This document shows, piece by piece, positions 1 through 13,342 of a stretch of 64,000 nt of DNA. Within the stretch, counting starts at the first letter, position 1; each line of letters begins with the position of its first letter. Source of the DNA: Pseudocercospora fijiensis CIRAD86 (Eukaryota > Ascomycota > Dothideomycetes > Mycosphaerellales > Mycosphaerellaceae); assembly GCF_000340215.1 (NCBI RefSeq), contig NW_006921540.1, forward strand, positions 3,363,402 to 3,427,401, read 5' to 3'. The notes under the pieces were generated by a model. The model did no database searches, was not told the DNA's origin, and saw only the letters and a program-made list of their open reading frames with translations. Both the position numbers and the translations under genes were made by a program.

Positions 1-2
1 AA

Positions 3-3000
3 GGATCCCCCCGATCTAGCGCCGACCGCGACGATTCGACTCGCTACGTTACGACCGATATTTACTCGATTTATACCATTCCGCACTAGTCGGCGGCTAC
101 CTACTATAGTGCCTCGCTAATACTAATACACTATATACCCGAATCGCCTAACCGCGGATTCGGTAGGCAGCTGCGCTTTAGCGGCCGGTAGCTATTTCCC
201 CGCATCCCTAGGAAGGTACCTTTCGAGGAACAACGGAAGGATTAGCCCTAACTAGTTAATAAACCGCCTTTTACTACTAATCCGGACAGCCTCCGTAACG
301 ATACTCTACTATATAACGCTTTACGTCAATCCTACGCTTCGTTTCGCTTCTAACCCGGATAGAAGCACAAATCTGTTAAACTAGCGGTCCGACCGCTACC
401 CTAGTACCGTAATCTTGGATTACTAGATACTAAGTCTTATATCCTACGCATTTGTACCTTTATCGGCTACTACGTCCGGCATAGCGAGAATTTTGTAGTC
501 TAGCTTAGAGCAAAGCACGGCCGTATAGACCTGCTTGCCTCCTATATCCTATAACACTACCCGCGACTAGGAAATCTACTACCGTCTTAGGCTAAGATCG
601 ACGAGCTGTACCTATATACCCTCGACGGAATCGACTTCCCTAGCTAGTAGGTAGTCGATAAAGGCACCCTAATACGATCGGTTAAGGAACTAAAAGCAGC
701 TTTTCCGAACACTCGCGATTCGCACTATTATAAGCAGTTTTTCCCTAAGGTATACTCGCCCGCGGATATCGAACGAGTACGAGTAGGAGAGCAACGCCCG
801 TAGCCCGATCCGGCTACTTATCGCTCGCCTTCTTCGCGGGCACTAGAGTTTTCGCCGATTACTTAGTAGGCGGCGTCGTTACTACTACCCTCTCCGAGTA
901 GGTATCGACCGCCTAGAGCTACTACCTATTCGGAATAACTACGCGCGCGACGTCCTAATAATTATATAGATAGCATATTGCCCTCTATATTTCTACGTAG
1001 ACCGTTACCTATAAGGATCTCTAGCGATAAATCCTCTCCGTTAGAATCCTCGCCGTATCCTCCGCTAGATAATAGACGAGGCCCGATAGACCGCAATTAT
1101 AAGGACGCGCTACGAGGCCGCGGGCTAACGAAGGGAAATCTAGGCAATAGCGAGCCTCGTAGCCGGCACTAGCGTCCGCTATCTGCAGGGTCTACGATAG
1201 AGCTAGATTATAGCGAGATCCGTAAACAACTAGACTAGTAGCGCCTATATGCCTTACGAGAGTCGGCACTACGTCGAGGCATTATCTTAGATAATCGCCT
1301 CGCCTAATTTCTTATAGAACAATGCCTTTCGCTTTAACCGGATTAGACCGGTTCCTAGGCGGGCCCTAAAGACTACGATAATAGTCGCGACGATCGTTTA
1401 CGTATCGCAGGTAGCAATCGTTCCTACGCCGGCTAGGACGATCTAGGGCAGGAGGACCGCGACGGCTACTATAGCCACGAGTTCCGAGAGTAAGTCGAGG
1501 ACTATCTTAGCCGGCGTTAGAGGTCGCGACTTAAGAGAGCGGGTTTGGTTTCCGAGAGTAGCCGCCGCGACTCGCTATAGGATTAGAACGACCCGCCCGA
1601 CGGCTAACCGGCTAGCGGCGGCCCGCGGTTAGGTCTAGATAGTGATCTAGGCTATAATTACGCCGCCTATAGCGGAGGGAATGCTAGCTAAACAGGCAAA
1701 TTTGCTCCTAATAATCTACGCAATTACTAGCAAACGTACGCCTAGGGCTAGGCTACTCGTAAGCCTAAACGCAACGGAAATGCTAGCTAGACGGGCTAAT
1801 TTACTCCCGATCTACGCTATTACTAGCAATAGTATGCCTAGGGCTAGGCTGCTCGGGAGCTCGAACGTAATAGAAACGCTAGCTAGACGGGCCGACTCGC
1901 TCCCGATCCGCTATATTACTAGCAAACGTACGCCTAGGGCTAGGCTACTCCTAGCTAGACACGCTAATTCGCTCCTAATAACCCTCGCTACTATTAATAA
2001 GCGCCGCCCCTAGGCTACGCTACCTATACTAGAGGGAATATAGGCTAGTCGCGCTAATTTCGCCTAGATAACCCTCGCTATTATTAACAAGCTTACTAAC
2101 AAGGTTACTAGCAAGCTTACACCCTAGGCCCTTATATGCAAAACAGTAGCCCGCAAGACGCTAACCGATATAATAGCTATACGGAGTATAGCGAGCCAAA
2201 TCCCGGTTATTAGCGTAAGAACCGGAATAGAAAGCATCGTACTCGCGGTTCCCCTTCGCTATCTAATAGCTCGTCGAGCGACGATAATAGCTACTATAGC
2301 TACTATAGCGGAAAATACAGCGCGCATCGCCGGGCTCGCCGTTATCGCTATTATAGAGATCGTTCCTCCTCTAAATTAGACTCCGAAGAACCGGCCGACT
2401 ATCGGCACTACCCTAGGTTTAATCTAGCCCGTCTAGGATTCTTCGACCTAACTTTAAGTATAACGGAACACGGCGACGGCGATTACGCCTTAGTAGGCAA
2501 CAAAATAACCTACCGATCGGTATACGCCTTTATCTCGGCGGCTAAGGATTACGCCTATATAGTAGGATTAGAGGAGGTTCGCCTTAATATTTCCCTTTGT
2601 TTCCGCGGAATTGTATAGACCTAGTACTAGGCGCAGATTTCTAGTTAGGATCGCCGCTATCTTCGTAAGAGGCACGGCATTAAGCGTTAGTAAGAGAAGC
2701 TTAGCAAGCGCTAGAAGGTTTCGGCGGTAAAAGCGATAAAGCTACTTAACTAGCAATCGTATAGCTAGAAGGACGTTAGAGCAGGAAAGTCGATTACGGA
2801 CTATATCGTTACGACGATAAGGTTAGCGGGCGACGCTAGCTTCGGCGAAGAACTATAGATCCTATAGGCCTATCGCCGTTTAGAGCCGCGTTTCTAGGAG
2901 GCCCTATTCGAACTAGACGAGGATACGACGACGGACGAATTCGTTACAGCCTACGAGAAGAAGTTCTATATATAGGAGCAGATAGCTACCGGAGGTAAGA

Positions 3001-6000
3001 ATCGTCGCTAGCCTAACTATTAGGGAAGCGGTCGCGATAATCTACTAAGAAGAGCCGACGGTGCTCGGAATTGGAAGGATAATCCTAGCTAGACCGGATC
3101 GTTAGGCGAGTATCGCGCCCGTTTTAATACTAACAAACAGTAGAATCGTCCTAATAACTACTATTAGAACAATTAGCAACCTAACGCAAGCGGAAGCGAG
3201 CTATAGAAGAAGTTCTTCCCTTAGAAGGATCTAAAGCGCCTCGATAGGGCCGCCGACGCGAAGCCGCGCTAGAATAATCGTTAATAAGCGCACTTCGGTA
3301 GCGAGGAAACCCCGGAGCAAATTCCTTCTAAACGGGCCTATTATAGTGCCGAGGATACTAACCTAGAATAGTTGCAGGATCGGTCGTAGGACGCGGACGA
3401 CTCCTAGCCCGTTAAGCAAGGTTACTTCGGCGACCTAGGCGAAGATATATATTATTCGGACCCGTATTAGTCCGAGTATAGTGCCTACTTTAGCGGTATC
3501 GGCACTCCTCTTTCGCTTGCGGCTAAAGCCCCTTAAGAAATCAAGGTCCCCTCTAGTATTCGTCTATATCTTTCGTCCGCTTACGCCTATAAGATATACG
3601 GTTACGAATTCGCGTCGAGAAATCTCTTATACTATTACGTTCGTACCGGCTACGCGAAGAAATTAGCGCCGCCGCCGCCTATATAGCAAAGATTGCTAGA
3701 TAACCCGGTAGTCTACCGATCTATAGCGGTACCGTTAGTATAGCGCGGCTACGCCTTTCGCAACTTTTAGTATATAACGTTTCCTTACCGATTTTCGCCC
3801 TAGGGCGCTACGGAGTAGATTTGTTTAGATACCGGCTACACTATAACTCTCGCCGATAAAGCATTCGTACTTTAATAGCGGCCCGATATCTAGATTCTCT
3901 ATCTTCGCGAGCCGCTTAAAATTAGGGATATTATAGGGGCTTAGGCTACATCCGAGTATGTTTAGTTAGATTTTTATATACTATCGTAGCGTACGGACGG
4001 TACGGTAGCGCTAGCCTATACAGTCCGCGAGGTTTACCTTATTCCGAGTTTGAAGGCTAAGATCCTATAGGGAATAGACGCGGTCGCTATCGAAGGTATA
4101 AAGATTAACGTACTAGTAAGGAAGGTTACGGTTGCTAATTAGGGCAACGCTACCTTTAAGGTTAGCGTAAAGCGAAAGAAGGGTAAACCGGTCCTTAATC
4201 GCCCTGTCCGCGTAGTAAGCGATGTCTAGCTTCTACCTCGTTCGGTAACTATAGTCCTAATTAATTTTGCCGGCGAACTGCTACGATAACGCGACTTCTT
4301 ACTAGAAGTAGGATTGGTACTATAACCGTACGGATCTGCCTAGGAATTGTCTGCCGGATCGCCGCCGTTAGTATCGGTATACAACTAGTTAGTAGACTCG
4401 TCCTTCTCGTATGCGCAAGTCCGTAATAATTCTACCTCCGAAGTACTTCTAAAGGCCGGCTAGCGAATTGGTACGCTGCTAGATTCTACCTTCGAAGGCG
4501 CTTTTTACGTAGACGCCGAGGATTATAGGCTAGCCGCGCTGAATCTAAACGCGCTAATAACAATAGCCGAGCTCGAGTAGAAGTATAACTTAGGTATAAC
4601 TATCTACGGCGCGCCCGATCGGGCTAACGCAATCGCCGTAGTAGTAGAAAAATATCTTAAGCTCTTTACGGATCGGCGCACGATTGTTAACATCCCTAAG
4701 TCTAAATATATACCGATCCCTATAACCCTAGACTACCTTAACAAGCTCCCTCCGCCTAAGGTAATTAATTTAGGAAAGCGAGATCGGGAAGTAGTCGACA
4801 AGATATACGAAGATCTCTACGACTAGGGCAAAATAGAGTTCACTACCGAACTAACACCCTTCGGGTTCCCCGTCTTTATAGTTTAGAAGCGCGTGCCCGA
4901 TAGGAAGGGCGGCAACGTTAATAAGCCTAGGGCGGTAGTAGACATTCGCGCTCTAAACCGTATATCGATACCAGATAGTTACTAGATTCCGCTCTAGTCC
5001 GACCTGTTTAGCCTCCTAGTAGGATGCAACTATATTAGCACTATAGACTGCCTAACATTCTTCTACTAATAGGGAGTACGTAAGGAGGATCGCTACAAAC
5101 TAGCGATTAATACCTACCGTAGACAGGAGTAGTTTAACGTAGCTATTATAGGCTACTCGAATAGCGTACAATTCGTTTAGCGGAAGCTAGATCGTATCCT
5201 ACGCGACTATCGGGGTTTTGCTCGAGTATATATCGATAATATCGTAGTATTCTCGCGGACGCTAGAGGAGCACCTACGCTATTTAGAGGAGGTTTTTCGC
5301 CTCCTAGACGCTGTCTCTATTAGCATTAGTCCGAAGAAGACGTTTCTCGGTTTCCCGTCGGCGATATTGCTAGGCTAATACGTTAGTAGGCTAAGTCTCG
5401 CGACGAGCGATAAGAAAATCGCCGCGATTACCTCGCTCTAGTTCCTAGAGTCCGTCCAAAAGTTAGAGCACTACCTTAGCTTAACTAACTAGCTCCGTTA
5501 GTATATACCCTATTACGCGTAGATAGCCGCGCCTTTATAGGCCGAGAAGACTAGATTGCTTAAGGGAGCGCTACTAATAGGCAACGGGAGACGACGGTAT
5601 ATCGCGACGACTCTATTAGGGGAAAATCTAGAGTATCGCCTAGAATTAGTTAAGGCATTCAATCACCTCTAATCTATATTTAGATCGCCTAAGTTTCTCT
5701 ATTATTTCGACTACTCTAGACGACTTTACGCTAATATCGACTCCTCGAGGGAGTTCGGGTATAGCGTAGTAGTCTACTACGTTAAAGGCGATCCGGAGCC
5801 GCTCTTCGACGAATACGGCAAGGCGCAACTGTTTCCTCGCTACCGTATCTAGCCGATTCTGTTTCTTAGCCGAGGATTAAGTAACGCGGAGAAGAGGTAC
5901 TAGCCAACTAAGCTAGAATACTCCGGGATTGTCTAGATAGTAAGAAAAATCGGCTATTTGATATACGCTTTAGCGCATCCTACTACAATCTTTACGGATT

Positions 6001-8033
6001 ACTACGCCGTAGTAGGCCTTACTAACTCGGTTTCGCTAACTACGACGACCGATACGGGTAAACAGAACCTTAAGCTAGTACGGGTATCCCTATACCTGTC
6101 TTAGTTTCGTATTAGTATAGTATATCGCCTAGGCCGTATCTACCTAGTTCTAGACGCTCTTAGTCGCCTTTTCGGCGACCTCGAAACCCCTAAGAAAGAT
6201 CCGGAGGCAGAAAATCTAGATCCCTTTACGTACTATAGGTACGGCGGTTTATCTAGTCTAGGGGCGTTCTATACAATCCTAGTAGAGATAGATCCGGCAT
6301 TTAAGTATAAGCTTTCGCTAGCGTACGAGTACGACGACTACTAGTCGATAGTATAGCGCCTAGTACGCCGCGCGCGGGCGCGTAACGCGCTCGAGCGCTT
6401 ATATCTCGATAGAGTAGATGTCCCTACCGTTACGAAAGACCTAGTTCTATACGACAAAGGCAAGGACCCGTTCGCCGGGGACGAGTTTAATAACCCCTTA
6501 GGGATCAAGTTCTTTAAGCGCGACGACCTGCTCTACTACCGCGAATCTATAATAGGTCGCGAGCGTTTATATATCCCGTAGTCTATAGTTAAAGACGTGT
6601 TTACGCAAGCGTACGACGATAGGCACTATTAAGGGTTCTATCGCTGCTACGACTAGCTTTAAGCGTCTTTTTATATCTAGAGTATAAGTAGGAAACTCCG
6701 TAAGTATATCGACTATTGCTAGCAGTGCCTCTTAATCTAAACGCAGCGTTATACGCTATATAGCGAATTGTAGCCTATCCCGCCGACTAGAGGCGTTTTC
6801 TATACCGCTACGGTAGATCTAGTAACGGCGCTACTAGTTAGTCCTAGTAGTATAGATGCTATCCTTACATCTACGTACAAATTCTCTAAAAAGGTAGCGA
6901 TAGTCGTAGGTCGTAAAGATTAGGAGGCAGCGCGGTAGGGCGTAGCGTATATCGACTACCTCTACCTTATAGATATAAGCTTCCCTATAGTAATAATCGC
7001 CGATCGAGATCCGCGTTAGCTCTTAGGCTTTATAAAGGGTGTCTTCGATCGATTGCGTTCTAAGCTACTAACTTCTATAGCGTACTACCCTTAAACCGAT
7101 AGGCAATCGGAAAGAACGAATTAGACGGTTGAAACCGTACTTCGATACTAGCTCTCCGAATACCTAGGCGAAGATTAGACGTAGTATATCGCCTCTCTCT
7201 AGGCTACGTTAAACAATTCCCGCAGCGCTATAACTAGATAGTCGCCTAACGAAATCGTAATAGGGAAGCGTACGAACCTAGACTCGATTACGCACTTAGA
7301 TAATTATCCTAACGAATTAGTAGCGGCCCGAGGTAGGATCTAGAAGGAAGCCTAGGATGCGATAGCGTAGGGAGCGATAAAGATAAAGGAACGATATAAC
7401 GCTAAGTATAAGCTATTAATACTGCGTCCGGGCGACAAGGTTATACTTAAGCTCTCCGTTAGGCTCGGTTATTCGGGCTATAAGGTTCTAGGGCAATTAC
7501 GGAAGTTCGGCTATCGTCGCGAAGGTCTATTTAAGGTACTCGAGCGTATCGGTCGGCTCGTATACCGTCTCGAGCTACCGCCGATTATGAAAATCTATCT
7601 AGTAATCTCTATCGCGTATCTTAAGAAGGCCCCGTCGGAGCTAGATCCCTTCGGACGAAAGGCTAATTACGAACTACTACTAGTAGCGGTAGGAGAAGCA
7701 CTTAGCGATTATAACGAAAGAGACTCCTACGAGGTAGAGAGGGTGCTCGATAGACGTATAGTCGTTCGCCGTAGCAAGCTAGTCCGTTAGTTTTTAGTTA
7801 AATAGCTCGGCTATAGCGATAGCTATAACGCCTAGTACGATATCGGTAATCTCGATACCGCGCGGGAATTAGTCGAGGCCTTCGAGTAGGCGTACCCGGA
7901 AGACGAGCAACCGCCGTAGAAGAGCGTAAGAAGAGTAGTTAAAAAAACGCGCTATCGTTAGCCTTTTTTAGACGAAGCGTAGCCGCGTCGGTCCGAGCGC
8001 TAGCGCGGTATTACGGCTCCTATAGAGTCGTAA
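3..8033 (+). pseudogene. gag-pol polyprotein remnant, single frame of about 2,677 codons
   Basis: One reading frame (codons starting at 3, 6, 9 and so on) stays protein-like from the window edge to a TAA at 8,031-8,033, interrupted only by TAG/TAA. Landmarks, all in this frame: gag-like sequence to about 3,400; protease DTG at 3,828-3,836; RT from about 4,740, with the catalytic YIDD box read as YIDN at 5,229-5,240; RNase H around 5,700-6,180, including a DALSRL motif; integrase zinc-binding Cys region near 6,710, then the TDRQSERTN motif at 7,095-7,121; and a chromodomain at about 7,720-7,880, with EVERVLD followed by LVK and a stop where Trp is expected. Gag is unusually long: more than 1,100 codons precede the protease. 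A start codon is not visible and probably lies upstream of the window. Confidence 0.8.
1683..2110 (+). repeat. Gln-rich tandem repeat inside gag (about 75-100 bp units)
   Basis: Four to five diverged direct copies begin near 1,683, 1,782, 1,881, 1,950 and 2,043. Each contains a gctagctaga-like start and most contain acgcctagggctaggct. In the gag frame each unit encodes a segment with an ASxTG start and an RYYQQ-like core, where Q codons now often read TAG. The array is in frame with the rest of gag, so it was probably a repetitive, glutamine-rich part of the polyprotein. Function unknown. Confidence 0.7.
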
Positions 8034-8041
8034 CGTAGTTG

Positions 8042-11000
8042 CCTTAGCAAACACCCTATCCTTATCGCGTTATCTCGGACCCTAAGCGTCCTCGTAGTCG
8101 GTAACCGACCCGGGTTAACGACGTTTAATATTCTATCCGATCTATTAGCATTACTTTTTCTATCTTATCCCGAGTCTTCGATTAGAATATATCCCTTATT
8201 AGCTCGCAGCAATCCCTAGACGTCTTAGGTAGATTAGCGAGTACAGTATTAGAAGCGCCTACTATAGATCCGGCTATAGGCGACCCGCTATAGCAGATAC
8301 AAGAGCGATAGGTCCTCGCGGTAGGTATTTCTTTTAGGGACGACGCGAAGTTTACGGTAGATAATATTAAGGCATATATCGTAAAGAAATTTGGCCTACT
8401 AACTTAGATAGTTAGCTTTAGAGCGAATAAGATACGCGCCGATAGGTTTTTAGCGGATATAGGAAACGGATTGTTCGTAGTAACGGAGGAAGGTAAGGAA
8501 GGCTACTATTACTACGAAAAAGGCTAAGATCCCCCCTAGGAGCTACGCCGGAAGAAGGAAATGCCCTAGGAAACCGCCGAAGCCTATAGGCAGATCTTAG
8601 CCTATCTTTTATTAGGCGACCTACGGCTCGTTACTCTTTACTTAGCGGTAGCTAAGGCCTTTACTTAGCCGACCTACTCCGTTTTCCTAGCTACCGAGGT
8701 ACTCGTTATAGACGGCTACGTCTTTCTCCGTAACGGCGTATACTATTATATTACTAACAGAGGCGTAGAATACTACGGCTAGATACTCGCCGACCGCGAG
8801 GCTAAGCGCCGCGTCGCCCCTAGCGAGAGCCTATTTATTACCGGCCGTACCCTAGAGGTTGCGGAAGACCCTAAAGATAGCGAACTCGACGCCGGTTAGG
8901 AAGATGCTAGTTAGGATACTAGGGAGAATAGGGCCGATAGTAACGAGCGGAGCGGCGATCGGGAAAATGCTAGAGAAAAGGGTAGCGGAAACGACGCCGA
9001 TAAGGGCGAGCTAGATAGTAATTAGGAGGAGAATAAAGCGTAGTAGGACACTACTAACTTAGAGGACGATCGAGAAGGAAATAAGGCGGACTACGAGAAT
9101 CTAGGCGTAGCGAACGACGCTAACCGGATAGAGATAGAGGACTATCTCGTAGCCTATCTAAACGAGCTAGGATCGTATAATATAGGCCTTATTATTAGGT
9201 AGTTTAATACGGTATAGCGACGCCTGTTCGCTAACGCAAAATTAATCCTCCCTAACCTAGCGCTTAAGCTCCTATACGATACGAGCTTCGACTACTTACA
9301 GACCTACGCGCCTATAGTCGTTATAGCGGCGAACCCGACCTACGCCTTTATAAAAGCAAGTTAGAAAAGCGCTGTCGAATCGCTTACGACTAAGCGTAAT
9401 TAGAGCGTAATACTAGCCGCCTACCTATTCGACAACGCCTAGTAGGAGATTCCGTCCCTTCGCGGCTATTAAATCTTCTAGAAGATCGACGCTATCCTAT
9501 AAGGTAACGTCGCCTAGGCCGAGAATCTATACCTTAACGCGTAGGACTTCGTACCTAAGAGCGACGACGCTACCGGCACGGTCGAGGGGGAGTACGTTTA
9601 GCGCTATCGGCCTAACTATACGTACCTGCGGGACTACGCCGAGGGTAACGCTTATTACTTGCGTTCCGATTAATATAGTCCTACTAGCGAGACAGGACTA
9701 GGCGCACTAAAGGCCCTAGAAGATAGATACGAAGACGTACGTAAGACGCTCGATAAGGCTCTTCGAGAGGTATATCGACTATTAGGACGGGAGCGTTTAC
9801 TAGATAACGGCCCGTAGGTAGAGCGTATACGGGCGTCGCTAGCGATCTTATTATTATTAGGACAATCAAGTTTACCTCCGCGTTCGCCGCAGTTGCCGTC
9901 GAAGTTGCCTAGACTATCTACTCTATAGCCGCGATAACCTACTTTACCGTCGCGACCCTCGTAGCCGCTATCGCTACTATAGCGACTAGCTTTACTATCT
10001 TTAGCATTATCTGCACTATAGGCTTAGCCTCCTACGCTATCGATATAATCGCAAACCTTATAGTTATTGCTAGTATAGCTTCCGCTAGTACCCTCGCGTT
10101 CTCGCCTACGACCGGCATCCCTACGACTAGTATCCCTACGACTAAGTACTTAGCTAATAACAGTGCTCCGACCGTCGCGGTCGAGACTACTACTAAGCGC
10201 CGCGGCCGACTACGCTAGAATTATCCTATTCGCCTTACTACCGCCCGGTCCTCGACCCTAGGTATACTAATTCTAGCGCGACGCCGAATTTACTTAGTAC
10301 TAGCGTATACTCGAAGAGTTAAGAGTACGCGGCTTCGTCGGATAATTAGAGGCGCTAGAAGCCGCCTACAATCGGTAGCTAAAGGAGTCGGAGGAGTACG
10401 ACGCCCTAGTAGCTAGGATTTAGTCTACCGGAATTGAGAGCGATAAGGAATTCTACGGCGACCGTTACTACGATAGAGCGTAGCAGATCTTTCGAGCTAT
10501 ATTTAGACTTAACGAAGAAGGTGCCTTGCTAGAGGTATTCCGCCTAAATAAGCCCTACGATTAGCAAGTCGAGTATATTTAGGCGCGCTTAAAGCTCTAC
10601 CCGCTCTATCTAAAACTATCGCATTACGATAATCGGATACAGATCCTAGCTAAACTGCATTACTATACCGCCCGACTAGTATACGACCTAGACGCTACTC
10701 TTTAGGAGCGCGAGCACGACAATCCCGTTACCTCCTTCCGCTACCCTAACGGTAGCTTAGAGCTAGACTATTTAATCTTTCGAGTACTAGAACTTATCGA
10801 GGAGTAGGAACACCTAGAGAACGAGCACGACACCCCTAACTATACCGATCCCGCTATAGAACGCACCCTTATTCGTATATATACGCGTAGAGCCCTTAAT
10901 ACGGACGGCCGCCTGCTTAACTTCTTAACGTTAGACACCGTATTCGGAGGAATCTTTCCTCGGTTGGTTACATTCTAGTGCGTATACTTACGCTACGCGC

Positions 11001-13102
11001 TAAAGGATATCGACGACTAGCCTCCTACGGACTATCGCTTCTTCGCGTAACCGCCGGCTGTCCGTTATCGCGCAATCGGCCTCGCTGTCCGCTAATTCGT
11101 ACGGAACTTCTAGAACTTGCTAGCGCTTCCCCTAATTTTAGCCTATAATTAGGTAGAAGTAACGCTTCCCTTCGATTACATCGTCGCAATTATAGGCAAC
11201 GGACGACCTGCCCTATACACTCGCGCCCCCGACAATTCGGATATTACTTACCGCGTTCGAGGAGCCGACCGCGAGGTAAGCGCTAGAATAGCTTAGGAAA
11301 AGGGCAGCGAGGCCGATCTTACTAACGCTCTAGCCTATTAGTTCCTATTTAACCCTATTATAGGTCGATTAACAACGCTCCGATTCCCGCTAGAAAACGC
11401 GCAAATAAGCGACCGATGCGTCTATATACTAATGCGTATAAAAGTAGCTAGCCTAATTAGCGCTAAGCAGCTCTAGCGTTACTAGTCTACTATATTCAAC
11501 GCGTAAGGACTGCTATTACCGCAACGCCGTTAGTTAGGCGAACTAGCCGTTACCTAGGACGTCGAAGATTATTGTTAGCGCTACGTATGCGTCTACGGCG
11601 TCTATTCGCTACGAGGAGAGGGCTATACCGCCGACCTCGTCGAGCCGAACAAGATATACGACGATACGGTTACCTATAAATCGCATAGCTATCCTTAGGT
11701 CCTAGTAGGATATCGCGAGTATATAAGCTACGCTAAGGCTAAACAGAAGAAGATTCCTATACTTACCCTCGATAAGAAGATCGCTGTCGATTAGAACGCT
11801 ATTGTCTAGCCGTCCTTTAGAGATAAGGACTATATAAGTGAGCTATTTAAGGCCTATATAGACAAGATTGTAGCCAACCCGCCTGCGGGCTTTACGGTTC
11901 CTATAGGAATCGTAAAGAACTAGCTAAAAAAGACGATAAATAAGCGACCGGTCCCTAACGCCTTCGTACTAGCGACTACGAAGGAAGACGTAGTTAATTC
12001 GCTCGCGGATCGCAACGAGAGCGCTCGTTAGTATAACGTCGACGAGACGTAGGATCCGGTGTCCTCCTACCTCGTTCCTAATAACGATTACAAGCCGGAC
12101 GAGGGCGATACTACGAACGCCGTTACCTTTAGTAAGATTCTAGCCTAGGCCGCCCTACTACTATCGCGAAACTAAAACAACGGGTTGCGAGGCGGTCGCG
12201 TTAACAAACAGCTAGATTCCGATAAGCTAGGCTATACGCGACCTCGTATAAACAATAACTATAGCATGCCGCCGCTACCGCCTCTACCGCGTAAAACGAG
12301 TAACGACGCCGATAATGCTACTATATTCCCTAGCTCGATTAAGCAGATAGACCTTAAATTGCCGCTACTGCCGACCCTGCTACCGTACGCCCTAAGTGGC
12401 GCCGGCGGTCGCCTGCAACTAGTAGTTAATTAGACGATGCTTACTAACCGCGCCCTTAACTAAAACGCACTTCTCGTATATCGGTAGGCTAAGCAATACG
12501 ACGACCTTATAACGCAGATAAAGGATAGCAGAGATGCGATGCTAGTAATAGCCGCTTAGAATCGCGTAGTAGTATAGGTCGCGCTTTAGACTAGCAAGCA
12601 AAATATAGCGCTCCTCGCGGATGATTTTCTCCGCGATGCTGCCGGCAACCTACCTATCGCCGCCTTAGTTCCGGCCGATTCGCTAGCAATTCTCGGCGGT
12701 AGTATTAGTAATGCTACCGAAGCGGAGATTAACGGCCTATAGGAGGTAACCGATTAATACCTCGGCAAATACGCTTTAGGCCTAGACGCCCGCGATAGCG
12801 ACGGCTTAATCGATTTTAATAAGCTTACTAAGAAGATAATACCTAACGCGGCGCTAGACACTACCTATAAGACGGCGGCGTATATAGCTAAGGTTATAGG
12901 CCCGTATAATAGTATTGCTAAGGAGATAGATCTATACGTCCTCCGTAAGAAGGCTACTATTACACCGACCGTCGCTCCGCTAGAGCCCTCTACGGAGACC
13001 CCGGAATCGAAGCGCAAGCGCAAGCGCGATGCCTTTAACGCCTAGGCCGACGATAGTTCGCCTTCTACCCCTAAGCGCGGTAAGAAGCACCCGTTAGCAT
13101 AA
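8042..13102 (+). pseudogene. second giant decayed ORF (about 1,690 codons), unknown function
   Basis: Immediately after gag-pol the coding signal moves to another frame (codons starting at 8,042, 8,045 and so on). It stays protein-like, with TAG/TAA the only stops I met, until TAA at 13,100-13,102. In order it holds: a globular start (8,050-8,860); a very acidic low-complexity stretch (8,860-9,130); a mixed domain to 9,670; a predicted coiled-coil helix (about 9,690-9,850); a Ser/Pro/Leu/Gln-rich linker (9,860-10,200); a long helical region rich in Glu and Tyr (10,260-11,100); a mixed alpha/beta region (11,100-12,150); a Pro-rich patch near 12,270; and a C-terminus with a KRKRKR nuclear-localisation-like cluster near 13,010. 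I do not recognise it. It resembles neither envelope proteins nor pol. Start codon unknown; the original terminator could be this TAA or a mutated CAA. Confidence 0.6.
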
Positions 13103-13330
13103 GCGAGCAATAGTACAGAAAGCACCTATTAGCATAAGCATTAGCATAGCCCGTAATACGATTAATAGGATATAGTGCATAAGTATTGGTATAGTACGCA
13201 GTTCCATTAATAGGACATAGTGTAGAAGGCACCTATTAGTATAAACATAGGTATAATACGAACAATAGGAGACAGTACTAAGAAGCATTAGGCGGCGTAT
13301 TATATACGAGGGCGTACAAGTCTTTCCTTT
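13103..13330 (+). repeat. degenerate direct repeats between ORF2 and polypurine tract
   Basis: A non-coding-looking stretch with two related copies about 110 bp apart. The string cacctattag recurs at about 13,121 and 13,231, and aatagga with atagtg recurs in between. It lies just upstream of the polypurine tract, where LTR elements often keep a 3' untranslated region. Confidence 0.5.
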
Positions 13331-13342
13331 TAGGGGGGAGGT
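13331..13342 (+). other. polypurine tract (plus-strand primer site)
   Basis: The run taggggggagg sits directly before TGTTACGG, the start of the presumed 3' LTR. A G-rich purine run abutting a TG-starting LTR is the normal second-strand primer site of Ty3/Gypsy elements. It supports the + orientation and shows that ORF2 lies inside the same element. Confidence 0.65.

Noticed and set aside
9684..9869. Short minus-strand ORF inside the giant retroelement
   Set aside because: It lies opposite the coiled-coil part of ORF2, whose + strand frame is longer and more protein-like.
10000..10130. Apparent membrane-spanning segment in the alternative frame (rich in Ile/Ala/Thr) suggesting an envelope protein
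   Set aside because: It arises from reading a low-complexity Ser/Pro/Leu/Gln-coding stretch in another frame. The frame of ORF2 continues through it, so no envelope gene is claimed.
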